A stretch of 64,000 nucleotides of DNA, taken from positions 62,001 to 126,000 of the forward strand of contig CM035361.1 in the NCBI GenBank assembly GCA_020137815.1, given 5' to 3'. The DNA is from Hormiphora californensis. Lineage: Eukaryota > Ctenophora > Tentaculata > Cydippida > Pleurobrachiidae. Numbering within the stretch: the first letter of the stretch is position 1; every line of letters starts with the position of its first letter. Under the pieces are notes generated by a model. That model was given only the letters and a program-made list of their open reading frames with translations. It had not been told where the DNA came from and did no database searches. Positions 10,065-20,755 of the stretch are shown here, piece after piece. Position numbers and translations under genes: made by a program.

Positions 10065-10373
10065 TATTAGCACTATCTTTATATCGGATATCTCGAACAG
10101 CAACAATCCTTGTATTTAAACAGGGTTCTTGCTTTCTAACCAGTTAGGCGTATTAAACAGGGCACATGTTATCTGCAGCGCTCACATATCATGATAATGA
10201 ACTACATTAACCGTAGTATTATGCACTATGCTGCAGGGACATCACACACACACACATCACCCACACACATGATATTGATCAAGCCTGAACAACAGGTTAT
10301 TGAATCAATCGACCGTTCAACGGTACGAGGTGCCATCACTGATTCGTGCAGTTGATCCGAGGATCACGAATTC

Positions 10374-10570
10374 AATTAATATGTCGTGATTACTGTTTAA
10401 TAGCCCAACTGGTCATTCCGAAAAATCAAATACAAACACATTAATGTGCCGCACTGTATATGAGTTACTCCAACCCTCCAGTTTCAATGCTTGTTTAACG
10501 AAGGAAGTAACCAAGCGATCCACTGGATTCGATATATCTAGGCGCATATCATATTGCCACAGTACTGATG
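10374..10570. repeat. Direct repeat copy 2, 197 bp
   Basis: Second copy of the repeat at 9868-10064. It adjoins the 3' end of the GIY-YIG ORF and supplies its last codons. Confidence 0.85.
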
Positions 10571-11341
10571 TTCCTCTTTAAAATGTTTCTCTCGGTGGTT
10601 AATATCTTAAAACTGAGTTCAGGGGGTGTGTTTTTAAGACGTGATGTGTAATGAATGGCTAGAGGGGTATCAATGTAACTCGGTGTATTAGGATTGTTAT
10701 CATTACGGGAATGTTCTGACAATCTGTCGTGCACCGACCTGCAAGACTCTCCCACATAGATTTCACTACACAATAAACATGTTATCTGGTACACTGGTGA
10801 CATAGTGTTACACGAGCCCTTCTCGAGTCGTTCACAAATATTACAATTTCTCGCAAGGCACTCTAGATTGTCGTGAGGTCGTGAGCTACATAGCATGTCT
10901 CTCAAGCGGGTGCCTGGGGTGAAGACTATATCGATCGGCAGAGCTCTGGCGGTGATAAACTTACGTATTTCACCACTCACAGTTTCAGAAACATACGGTA
11001 ATTTCAACATCACATTGTTACTACCCTTTGTCAACCTACCCCGGGTTCTCTGTTCTCCAAATTGTCTGGGGTGTTCATACCCATTAGCTAAAAGTAAAAG
11101 AAGTTTGTCAGTAATGGCTAAGGACTTACAATAATTCCGGGTTAGATTATGAAATCTCTGCAGTTCTGTAGAAGTTGCGTACTGTCTGCACTTTTGTTTC
11201 CAGAGGATGGTGAGACCAGAAGTGCAGGGTGATGTCTTTTCTCGTACCTTTTCGATAGAAGTTAGATTCCAGCTTATCATCAGTAATTCGAATCTCAGTG
11301 CCAAGGAATGTTGTAAAATCTCTGTCCTCAGGAAAATCCAC
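10549..11341 (-). pseudogene. Penelope-like element ORF: RT tail plus GIY-YIG endonuclease
   Basis: From 11341 one frame encodes the end of the RT (FTTFLGTEIRITDDKLESNF, YRKGTRKD, HPLETKVQTVRNFYR). After a frameshift near 11150 a second frame continues through QRFHNLTRNY, FTPGTRLRDML and CNICERL to the GIY-YIG nuclease, VYQITCLLCSEIYVGESCRS with VHDRLSEH downstream. Penelope-like elements use this RT plus single-strand nuclease pair. The RT palm is missing (5' truncation), so it cannot move itself. The first 45 residues of the longest open frame are out of frame with the real protein. Confidence 0.88.
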
Positions 11342-11344
11342 CTC

Positions 11345-11700
11345 CTTCAGTTCACTCTGTATTGATCATATATATGAGACTTGCTCCTCTGTACAGTATT
11401 TAGTTTATTATTAAAGTGCTGATTTTGATTTTATGTTGATTGACGTGTGTGATTTACTATATATTTATAATTAACACTATGTTTTTTGTAGCCTGATGAA
11501 GAGGCTGTCAGGCCAATGCTCTGACCACAGTTCTCGCGCTCCTTATTAGAGGGAAACGAGAATGGGTCAGGCCAATGCTCTGACAGTGAAGAGGTAGATC
11601 CTCGAAACTTGTTGCGACAATTATACCCGTCTGTTTCATTCGTTCAGCCCAGAGAAAATAATAAAAACTCTGAAACACTGTTATAAGTAACATTAATTTC
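11345..11700 (+). repeat. Penelope-like element flank, inverted copy with hammerhead-like core
   Basis: Inverted match to 9400-9645. The CTGATGA-GAGG / CCTC-GAAAC core is present on the plus strand but is split by the 82-bp insert at 11505-11586. Inverted terminal repeats on both sides of the ORF agree with known Penelope organisation. Confidence 0.65.
11505..11586. mobile_element. 82-bp insert with 8-bp target duplication
   Basis: Flanked by TGAAGAGG at 11497-11504 and 11587-11594; the uninterrupted site is at 9476-9490. Ends carry CTGTCAGGCCAATGCTCTGAC and a second GTCAGGCCAATGCTCTGAC. A related copy lies at 63907-64000 in the other orientation. An 8-bp duplication is usual for hAT and P elements; nothing else identifies it. 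Confidence 0.75.
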
Positions 11701-12078
11701 AATTCAAATAGCCCTGTACATTATTGTATACAGTTTTTCGCCCATCAAGAGGCAAAATAATCGCATTCCATTATTTTCTCTCACTCTCATTCTCTCTTTT
11801 TATACTGTTCGGTATCTCTCACTTTGTGTATTGGCCCTAATCTTGCGTTCTTTCTTAAATTTGTTAGGCCTAATTAGAAACGGTTGTCAGTTAGTCTACA
11901 CACAGTTTGGGGACTATTTGCCTGCACTCCTAGTGTTTTTCACCTTGTGTTGTCTCTCTTATTAGTGCGTAATTGCTATCGGGCTTTATAAACCATGAAC
12001 GTTTGTTAGCTTATCGCGTTATAGGTTTAAATCCGGGCGATGTAAATCCAGTTGGCTGGGAACAGCCAACTGTCTAAC
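11701..12078. other. Repeat-derived sequence, no gene
   Basis: 11765-11855 and 11940-12035 match the repeats near 1060-1155 and 2530-2640. A perfect hairpin (AGTTGGCTG / CAGCCAACT) sits at 12049-12070, just past the stop of the TGF-beta exon. Confidence 0.55.
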
Positions 12079-12425
12079 TCATCTGCAGTCACAACTTTTG
12101 ACAATCAATCCGTCATATGTTTTCATAAGATAGTTCTTAGCACCACGCTTGAAAATAAGAGTGTGGCTATCCAGTTGATTTGGAACACAGCAAGGTTCTT
12201 GGACAGTTGTCCCGACCTTTCGCTGCCAAACACCTCTCATTATCGCGTTAGCTGTTGTCTCAAATTCAGCAGGAAAAGGGAACAAACATTTGCCAGCGCA
12301 TTGGTAGATGTTCAGCTTCGGTGGATGTATCACTTGAACCCATCCAATGCGGTGAAAATCAAGGAAAAAATCCTCTAAGTGACAGGGTTTCTCTGTATTC
12401 CAATTTCGACCCAATCGTACTTGTG
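12079..12425 (-). CDS. TGF-beta superfamily ligand, terminal exon (mature cystine-knot domain)
   Basis: Minus-strand exon with an acceptor (ATATTTCAG) just before 12425 and a TGA stop at 12079-12081; 2 + 115 codons. It encodes a short linker with a minimal furin site (RLGR) and then the complete TGF-beta mature domain. Seven cysteines have family spacing: KPCHLEDFFLDF, FHRIGW, the CAGKC motif, PCC, and a terminal CDCR. This fold makes secreted disulphide-linked dimers that signal through receptor Ser/Thr kinases. The prodomain and signal peptide must lie on upstream exons at higher coordinates; none was recognised in the repeats up to 15 kb. Either the intron is long and repeat-filled, or this is an isolated exon. 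Subfamily (activin, BMP or TGF-beta sensu stricto) not assigned. Confidence 0.9.
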
Positions 12426-12463
12426 CTGAAATATATTGAATGTTAACTTCCTTATTATATATG

Positions 12464-12620
12464 TGCTATAACACCGGTGTGTATCTGTATATCGCGCCCC
12501 GCGTGGGGCGCGATATGCACGCGTGCATATCGGCTCCTTGCGGAGCAAGGAGACGATATGCAATATATTGCCCCGAACGTAGTGAGTGCGATATATTTAA
12601 TACACATAAGGTGTTATAGC
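12464..12620. repeat. Palindromic element with GC-rich hairpins in the TGF-beta intron
   Basis: GCTATAACACC is mirrored by GGTGTTATAGC. The centre contains GCGCCCCGCGTGGGGCGC, GCACGCGTGC and CTCCTTGCGGAGCAAGGAG hairpins. Non-coding. Confidence 0.6.
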
Positions 12621-12621
12621 A

Positions 12622-13098
12622 TATAACGCCCACTGCAAGCAAGGAGAGAACAACACTATACTAATAGTTTTTCAACTCAATTTGACATATTATTCAGCAT
12701 CATCAAACTTTCACAGTTCAACAACAAATGATTACACAGAGAGAGAGAGGCAACACAACTCATGTCAATCCTTCAAATACGTTCCCCTAGTGCAACTGCA
12801 GACATGTCTAGACACTCACACACAAGCGAACTATTTGGGCTAATTAAGTAGAGAGATAACGAATGCCAATGTCTTTCTCCCTACTCCTAAAATTCTTCTT
12901 CCTTATTCAACAGTGTGTTACACAGTACACACATACACACATAAGAAAGGATTTCACACCTTTTTTGAATGAATTCTTGTGTGTAATTAACTACACTTTT
13001 GGAGCGTGTGATATGAGATTTATCACCTCGGATGCAGTCATATCAGCCCGCTACCGCGCGGGTGATATTTGCCTAAAAAAAGCGCAGTGGGCGTTATA
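12622..13098. repeat. Element with 15-bp terminal inverted repeat
   Basis: TATAACGCCCACTGC at 12622-12636 is inverted at 13084-13098. The interior is AT-rich with a GA run and CACACA; no coding signal was recognised. Confidence 0.5.
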
Positions 13099-13106
13099 TA
13101 GTACTT

Positions 13107-14010
13107 TATAGGGTCGGTTATGGGAAGTTAGGTCTGGAATTTTAAATTTGACTTGCTGATATGATTAGGGACTCTTTAAAAAGTCAAAAGTACCATCCCA
13201 CAGGTCTTTACCACCCCGGTTCATTAATTAGTCGAAATTATGTGATTTATGACGTTATCGCCAATTAGCACTAATAATACCAGTTCCTGGTCACTAAGAG
13301 CTTAGATTTTGATACCAGCTGATAGAGGATCACTGGACTCAAATTTTGAGGTCGATCGGAGTTATGGTTGAGGAGTTATAACCGTTTTTCCGTTTGGCTG
13401 GCGGTTGGCTGGCACCACGTGGGATTACGGATTTAGGTCGTCATTGGTCGCGTTCGATCGGGCTCGTTGAGGTGATCAAAACCTGCCAGACCTTGGCCCC
13501 ACCCCGTTCTTGGGTTATTAGGCTTTTTCGGTTTTGACGGGAAAATATTTTGGCGGGAAACCAAAAAAGCCTAATAACCCAAGAACGGGGTGGGGCCAAG
13601 GTCTGGCCCACTAGATTTTGATCACCTCATCGAGCCCGATCGAACGCGACCAATTACGACCTCCCACGACGACCTAAACCCGTAATCCCACGTGGTGCCA
13701 GCCAACCGCCAGCCAAACGGAAAAACGGTTATAACTCCTCGACCATAACTCCGATCGACCTAAAATTTTGAATGCCCACTAATCTAGTGATCCTCTATCA
13801 GCTGGTATCAAAATCTAAGCTCTAAGTGACCAGGAACTGGTATTATTGGTGCTAATTGGCGATAACGCCATAAATAACATAATCACGAATAATTAGTGAA
13901 CCGGGGGTGGTAGAGATGGTACTTTGGAATTTTTATAGAGTCCCTAATCATATCAGCAAGTCAAATTTAAATTTCCAGACCCAACTTTCCACAACCGACA
14001 ACCGACCCTA
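13107..14010. mobile_element. Large palindrome, arms about 430 bp, centre near 13545
   Basis: Arms share GTTATCGCCAATTAGC, CAGTTCCTGGTCACTTAG and CCAACCGCCAGCCAAACGG. The centre is a GGTTATTAGGC ... GCCTAATAACC hairpin around GGTTTTGACGGG. A fragment recurs at 17213-17278. The ends read GGTCGGTTATGG / CCACAACCGACAACCGACC, followed by a CCGACCCTACTA tandem run to 14048. Confidence 0.75.
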
Positions 14011-14048
14011 CTACCGACCCTACTACCCCACGACCGACCCTACTACTA

Positions 14049-14345
14049 CTAGCGCACCCATTGGGTGCGCCTCAAGTAAGGGCTTTTTGATAACCCATCC
14101 GGCTTAGCCGGGTGTTTTTTTTTCGCCCCTTTCAATGTCAATAATTCGGTTGCCATGGCAACTGAATTGGTAACTATGGGGACTGGCATGTTAAAAGTCA
14201 TTCGAAAATATTGACAAACTTTCACTGGAAATTCCAAAAGTGTGAGCAACAGCTTTACAGCTTTGGTCATATAAAGTGTTGGCACTGTTAGGAATGGCCG
14301 ACACTAACAATTTTTTGTTAATGTTTTTTGTTAGTGACGTCTAGA
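14049..14345. repeat. Mixed MITE ends (families L and M)
   Basis: 14049-14130 (GCGCACCCATTGGGTGCGCC, CCGGCTTAGCCGG) recurs at 38886-38960 and 40440-40525. 14285-14340 (GGCCGACACTAACAATTTTT) recurs at 26740-26890. No gene. Confidence 0.6.
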
Positions 14346-14601
14346 CGTTGTATGCGGCAAATCGAGAATTGTATATTTTAGACTCAACCTACATGTTGCG
14401 TTTACCAGTCGTTCTTTTGTAACTTTTTTGTTCTGATCCATTAGATCCACAAACGACAAAGATGACCTCTGGTCCTCAATATACAGGATTAGACTCGGCT
14501 CCGAACCGAATGATCGAATTGGTGTTAAATCGTAAAATCTGGGGATAGAAGAGCGCTTATTACACGTATATGATATTTAGTGGCACTCTTATTAGTCAGG
14601 G

Positions 14602-15061
14602 GGCCGGGGGAGACACACTGAGGTTGGTTGCGCGCATTCAACTCTCAACCTCGCGACACACACTGAAGTTCGAAGTTCGAAGTTTCGCGGAAAAGTTCGA
14701 AGTTTCGCAAAAACCCATTTTCGGCTGAGAAATCATTTGTAAGATGCTAGTTTATTTACTGGTACATCTCTCGAAGTGTCCTTTATCAATACCGGGTCAA
14801 TTTCACCGTTTTTAAAATTTTTGGTGAATTGGAACAACTGCACTGTGACCGCAGATTAGCCAAAAATTTCAAAAACGGTGAAATTGACTCAGTAAGGTTA
14901 AAGGAAGCCTCGAGAGATGTACCAGTAAACAAGTTAGCCTCTTGCAAAAGATTTCTCAGCCGAAAATGGGTTTTCGCGAAACTTCTCACTTCGAACTTCA
15001 GTGTGTGTCCCGAGGTTGAGATTTGAACGAGCGCGCCCAACTTCAGTGTGTCTCCCCCCAG
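14602..15061. mobile_element. Foldback family N copy 1, about 460 bp
   Basis: Ends GGGGGAGACACACTGAGG / CAGTGTGTCTCCCCCC. Arms contain CCTCGCGACACACACTGAAG and AATTTCACCGTTTTTAAAAT. A second copy is at 30540-30987. The arms' mutual complementarity explains the ORFs seen here; it is non-coding. Confidence 0.75.
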
Positions 15062-15996
<935 letters not shown>

Positions 15997-16082
15997 ACAG
16001 TCGTGCCTGAACCTCAGGTCAAGTGCGCATTTTTTACGGCTGTTTACAGCCGAAATCTGAGATTTCAGGGTTCAGTAATGGT

Positions 16083-16759
16083 TTGGTGACATTGACACCT
16101 AGTGCGTGCGAGATCGAGGTCGCGCAGCGACCGAGATCGAGCTCGCACATAGGTGTCCGCTCCGCCCCCTAAAAAAGGGTCGTGTCTTTCAAGCCAAATT
16201 GCACGTGATCCACTGGACCGATTTGCATCCGGTTTGTCGCAAAAGACTACAAATTGATCCTAATATACTGGAAAATACCCGAGAAGGTTGTCTGTCACCA
16301 GGAAGTGGGTCAAAATTGACACTGAAGTCAAATCTATAATCTGGCTTCCAAGCCTTTTTGCACCACTCCCAGACGGTTTAGAATGAATCTGAGGGTATCA
16401 GAAGATAGGTTGAACTCTTGTGAGTACTGGAAAATACCCGCCATTAATAGCTGATGCTAATTGCATCAACATATCTCCCAATATCTTCTAAATCGCATGT
16501 GCGTAGTGCAGAAACTCTCGGAAGCCAGAATATAGATTTGACTTCAGTGTCAGTTTTGACCCACTTCCTGTTGACAGACAAACTTCTCGGGTATTTTCCA
16601 GTATATTAGGATCATTTGTAGTCTTTTGCGACAAACCGGATGCAAATCGGTCCAGTGGATCGCGTGCAACATACCTTGAAAGGAACGACCCTTTTTGAGG
16701 CGGAGCAGACACCTGTGTGTGAGCTCAATCTTGGTCGCGCACGGTGTCTATGTCACCAA
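16083..16759. mobile_element. TTGGTGA-family foldback element, 677 bp, 9-bp duplication
   Basis: Ends TTGGTGACATTGACACC and GGTGTCTATGTCACCAA. They are flanked by AGTAATGGT at 16074-16082 and 16760-16768. Arms of about 300 bp include GATCCACTGGACCGATTTGC and ATACTGGAAAATACCCGAGA. The left end has an extra GC-rich hairpin. It is the longest member of the family and has no transposase. Confidence 0.88.
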
Positions 16760-16879
16760 AGTAATGGTTATTCTCTGAAATCGCGAACATCGCGCGCTCT
16801 GGGAAATCAGGCTTCAAATTTGAACCCTCAAATTCCTGAGATAACGAGTCGCCCTCAGATTTCCTACAAAAATACAATA

Positions 16880-17110
16880 CGGAATTACATGACAGACGTG
16901 CCACCAGACAACAAACAAAACGAGAAAGTACGGACATTATATGTACCGAACAACCCAGAGTAGACCTGTTCAAAAACTGTTACTTTTACCGCTGCCACCT
17001 TGAGTGGAACTTACTTCCTAGGAAGCTAAAGAACTGAGAAATACAGCTGAACACCATTTATTTTCCTCTAGACTGAAAGACCATCTCTGGAAAGCCTTAC
17101 ACGGCATAAC
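16880..17110 (+). pseudogene. LINE RT extreme C-terminus (remnant)
   Basis: One frame gives RVDLFKNCYFYRCHLEWNLL, and after a shift the next gives LFSSRLKDHLWKALHGIT then a stop. The pattern K-x-S/C-Y-x-Y-R ... W-N-x-L-P ... F-K-x-x-L is the usual C-terminal end of many LINE ORF2 proteins. It may be the 3' end of a retroelement whose other part lies at 17.5-18.8 kb, but the order does not prove this. Confidence 0.5.
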
Positions 17111-17505
17111 TTAATTCGCTGCTGTGGTGTGGGCCCCTTTCTCTTCTTTTATCTTTACAGTAACTTTCCTTCTTCCGCACATAGCTTTCATTCTTACATT
17201 GTGACATGACGTTAAATTCGGGCTCGATGAGGTGATCAAATCCTAGTGGGGCCAGACCTTGGCTCCACCCCGTTCTTCTCACATTTCCTACTTTCACTTC
17301 TCACATTTCCTACTCACTTCTCACATTTCCTACTTGTATTTTGCACTGGCTCGTAACTGATAAGATCCAGCCGCTGCAGCAGGCGACCTTGACCTTGCCT
17401 ATCTACGTGAGAAATTCTTGGGCTGCCGGGGGTTGCCCACCATGCCCTCTACACCCCCACCCCGGCAGGCCCTCGGCCTAATGGTAAGTCAGGACTGACG
17501 AGACG
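17111..17505. other. No gene; contains fragment of the 13.5-kb palindrome
   Basis: 17213-17278 matches the palindrome at 13107-14010. 17279-17330 has three copies of CTTCTCACATTTCCTACT. Confidence 0.55.
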
Positions 17506-17509
17506 CTAC

Positions 17510-18062
17510 TCCACTGAATGCCCGACAAGAAAATCAGCAAGAGTTGCGAGTGCGAGTCGAGTCAACAACAACAAAACTACAACCCCTGTGAAGAGAGACC
17601 CTGTTATTGCAAAGTAGCAAGGACTTAGGACACTAGAAAAGACACTAGCAAAGACACTAGCAAGGATAATATTTGTATGTGTAATAAACAGAAGGACAGT
17701 AGGGATATGTGTGTTGGACCGGACAGAAGTATGTTGGGAGTGATAAGTGTGAGTGATAAGTGTGTGGGGACTGATGATATAGAACTTTTTGATAAAGGAG
17801 TGGTGACTGATTCTACGGAAGTAGAAGACAAAGGTGTAACGACAGAGCGAAAACAACTAACTGTCGGCAGCTTCTCTTCGGCTGTCGGAAAGTGATGCCA
17901 ATCGGTGTTGGGGTTAGTGAATTTTTAAAAAAACTAACTGTCCATGTTAACACCACCTGTCTCTCCCCCCATACACGGTTGATATTGCATCTAGAGAAGA
18001 GGAATCTGTACCTGCACCTGAACCTGTCAGAGACGCACCAGCAGATCCTTACCTCAACTCTC
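17510..18062 (+). pseudogene. Retroelement ORF1-like N-terminal region, decayed
   Basis: Frames read through a Cys cluster (KSCECESSQQQQNYNPCEER and PCYCK), then a repetitive acidic part with DKCVGTDD, DKGVVTDS and DKGVTTER, then stops and shifts leading towards the AlkB-like domain. Low-complexity repeats of this kind precede enzymatic domains in ORF1 of some LINEs. No homologue recognised. Confidence 0.4.
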
Positions 18063-18653
18063 CGGTAAGATCCATCCATATTGAGTCTGATCTCACTCAC
18101 ATCACTACGGAAGCCCTTGCCAGCACCATCAGTTTCATTAAGGAGGGGCACCGGGAAGTAGCCACGTTTGGTGTTGACTATAGCTATGGAGGGAAGCTAC
18201 ATCCCGCTACCCCATTTCCATCGGAGGGTCCTCTCCATGACATCATAACATCACTGTCAGGTACCATTGGAGAGCATAACTCATGCCTCGCCACACTGTA
18301 AAGAAACGGGGGTAGCTCAATTCCCTGGCACCAGGATGATGAGGTACAGATCGTCCCTGACTCAGATATTGTATGTGTGTCGTTTGGAGCCACTAGGTCA
18401 CTCCACATTAGAACTGTGTTTGGGCCCAAAGCTAACCATATACACGTTCAATCACATGGCTCAATCACATGTCGGTAGCGTGCCAGAACCAGTGGGACTG
18501 TGGGAACACTGTGTCCCAGTGGAACCTGAAATTGCCGGGCCTCGGATTTCGCTGACTTTTCGGAAGCTCAGGCCTACCCCGACAGACTCGAGCACTAGCA
18601 CTAACATCGCGCCTCCTCGACTCAAGATTCCCCCATCAAGCAACCCGACATGA
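18063..18653 (+). pseudogene. AlkB-like 2OG-Fe(II) dioxygenase domain, one nonsense and one frameshift
   Basis: The first frame gives FGVDYSYGG, a linker, NSCLATL, an in-frame TAA at 18299-18301 where a Tyr codon is expected, then RNGGSSIPWHQDDE with the iron-binding HxD, and DIVCVSFGATRSLHIRTVFG. After a shift at about 18460-18490 a second frame supplies WEHCVPVEPEIAGPRISLTF: the distal His and the RxSLTFR signature that binds 2-oxoglutarate. AlkB enzymes oxidatively remove alkyl groups from nucleic acids. The context (repeat-rich, ORF1-like leader, overlapping next ORF) points to a mobile-element gene, not a host repair gene. Confidence 0.7.
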
Positions 18654-18825
18654 CTGAACATCAACCGAAACGGATCCTCGTCCTTACTGACTCGGTTTAC
18701 GCGGGCTTCAATGGTACTTCTGACAACTGGGGCAAAGGGGTGCAGTTGGTGAGGAAACCCCTGTACCAACTTACTAACATTATTATTATCCCCCTCTCTG
18801 TTCGCTATGTCTCTCTTATCCTATA
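18650..18825 (+). pseudogene. Start of a second ORF overlapping the first at ATGA
   Basis: The TGA that closes the AlkB-like frame overlaps an ATG at 18650-18652. This frame reads KRILVLTDSVYAGFN, DNWGKGVQLVRKPLYQL and soon meets a stop. LVLTDS resembles block I of SGNH/GDSL hydrolases (xxGDSx), which occur in ORFs of some LINEs; the Gly is replaced by Thr, so this is tentative. Confidence 0.4.
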
Positions 18826-19190
18826 ATCCGACATATTTATCATGAGCAGTTGATTCCCCCTCTCCTCTCACCTCTCCTCTTACCTCCACTAACCTCTCTT
18901 CTTTCCCATATGCGCTATATGGTACAATGGCCCGTCTAACATGGAGCAACCTATGTGGACTTCTTCTACAACCAGTCTATACCTGTCCCCCAAGCTTGTG
19001 GCACAGAATAGGAACTCTCAGTTTAATTGACTCCCTAGAAATTTAATCAGTGCCTCGCAAGGGACAGTTTGGAACTGATAATATGTGTGCGCTAGAGAAC
19101 TTTCTATGTTACATGTTTCCTACGCTGTTTATGTGTTAGCTGCGTGTGCATATTTATTTTGTGTTCCACATATCTATTTATTTCAAATCA
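18826..19190. other. Pyrimidine-rich non-coding
   Basis: No gene or clear repeat recognised. Confidence 0.4.
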
Positions 19191-19194
19191 AATC

Positions 19195-19495
19195 TTTCTT
19201 TCTCTTTCTTTCTCTTTCCTTTTCTATGACGGGAGAAAGAGAGATACCCTTAACTTTTTACCGAGAGTCGAGATAGAAAGACTGTTGAGCTCCTCCGACC
19301 TCCGTGGAAATTGGTTTCGCCGCTTTCCCATCAGGTAGATGTAGGCAGCTCTCGATCGGTGGCTAAACATTGTCTTTTCTCTCTCGGTAAAAAGAGCCGC
19401 CTACATCTACAATTCCTACGTGCTTTCCTAGCAGTCAAAAAGTTAAGGGTATCTCTCTTTCTCCCTCAGAGAAAGTAAGAGAAATTGAAAGAGAG
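19195..19495. repeat. Palindromic element
   Basis: AGAGAGATACCCTTAACTTTTT and its inverse at 19436-19460 bound a pair of TAGATGTAGGC / GCCTACATCTA arms. Non-coding. Confidence 0.6.
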
Positions 19496-19672
19496 ACAGA
19501 GCGAACAGAGAGGGAGATAGGGTCTAGGGATGGAAAGTGATAGAAACCTTCACCGAATCGTGTCTTATATCGTCGAACACTCCTGATTGGCTTCCCCGAA
19601 TCATGTTCCATATCTCGTATCGTCTCACACCGCTTATAAGCTTCCCCGAATTACATTCACAAGCTCAGTACT

Positions 19673-19772
19673 CAGACCTGCCCTAAATTCAGACCTGCCC
19701 TAAATTCAGACCTGCCCTAAATTGACCTGCCCTAAATTCAGACCTGCCCTAAATTCAGACCTGCCCTAAATT
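19673..19772. repeat. 17-bp tandem repeat, six copies
   Basis: Unit CAGACCTGCCCTAAATT; the fourth copy lacks CA. Confidence 0.85.
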
Positions 19773-20283
19773 CTGTCGAAGTTCTACCGACCTGCCATCA
19801 GCTCTGCCCATTTTTACCCATTTTTTCTACAATCCAATTAATGGCAAAGCCCCTTCACATACAAAACCGCTGTTTGAGGGTCAAACCCTATTAGCTCTCC
19901 CAAATCTAATCGCTAAGACTATACTAGGTATTCTTCAAAAAGTCAGACTAGGTGTAGCGCCTCCGAACATAAGTAATCTCTTCCAACAGCGAGTACCTGG
20001 CTCCGCAGCACATGTCACACGACATAACCGATATTTGAAAATCGATTTTTTAGGCTCTCTCGCTCCAACTATCAGATATCGCACGTAGGTCCTAAACTAT
20101 ACAATTATATATCACAACTCGCCTCTAAGAAACAATATTTAAACAAAAGTATAGCACACAAAAACCTGTGTGATAAATTCTATGATCCTTTCAAAAAAGA
20201 AATAACTAAACTACTCCTTAATATCCAATCTCTTCCAGTACTAGACAAAGAAATAAATGAATGGGGAGATACTAACTTCCCGC
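19773..20283. other. Possible retroelement remnant, no intact gene
   Basis: 19895-20080 can be read on plus as KTILGILQKVRLGVAPPNIS, NLFQQRVPG and TRHNRYLKIDF before a stop, a pattern loosely like LINE C-termini (PPxxxxLF ... TRH). A second frame at 20085-20287 is open. I cannot name either with confidence. Confidence 0.3.
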
Positions 20284-20287
20284 TATA

Positions 20288-20338
20288 GTTTTGGAATGAA
20301 CCAATCAATAAATTGATTGGTTCATTCCAAAACTCTAC
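20288..20338. repeat. Perfect hairpin, about 24-bp arms
   Basis: AGTTTTGGAATGAACCAATC and its exact inverse are separated by a few AT bases. Isolated structure. Confidence 0.8.
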
Positions 20339-20507
20339 AATTTCATTGGTTTAGAGGATTCTTGAATCCTATAATTTGGATTCGTAAAATCATTAAACCT
20401 GATGAGATTTCAGGTAAAACAAAAAAACGGCCGTCACTGAGATCTCGGTGAATAGCCGCGCACTTGACCTGAGGTTCAGGCACGACTGTTTAGTGTTTAC
20501 CCCTATT

Positions 20508-20745
20508 ATAATAGTAGTTTAGGTTGTGTGCGCCACAATTTGGCGAGTTCGGGGTATCGCCAAAATGGTGTAATTTTGGCGAATAATTTTGCCATGTGGC
20601 TCCAATTTGGCCAATGGCGACTTTCAAATTCGCCAGATTTTGGCACCACGTGTCCCTTTTACCCAATATGATACCCCGTGCTCGCCAAATTTTGGTGTCA
20701 AGATGGCGCCAGCGTACGGTTTGCACGACCTAAACTACTTTACTA
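20508..20745. repeat. MITE-like element, about 240 bp
   Basis: AGTAGTTTAGGTTGTGTGCG is inverted as CGGTTTGCACGACCTAAACTACT. Inner motifs (TTGGCGA, CGCCAAAATGG) repeat in both orientations. Confidence 0.65.
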
Positions 20746-20755
20746 CCGAAGGTTA

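Larger units (their letters stand above)
15997..20489. mobile_element. 4.5-kb composite bounded by a perfect 32-bp inverted repeat
   Basis: ACAGTCGTGCCTGAACCTCA... at 15997-16028 is exactly inverted at 20458-20489. Inside are a nested TTGGTGA-type foldback, a LINE RT tail, the AlkB-like ORF remnants and several palindromes. No target duplication was recognised (GGGGAG left, TTTAGT right), so the repeat may bound one large transposon or be two separate solo ends. Confidence 0.5.

Noticed and set aside
10549-11304. 251-codon ORF taken as one protein
   Set aside because: Its first 45 or so residues are out of frame with the RT end; only the remainder is the genuine Penelope-like product.
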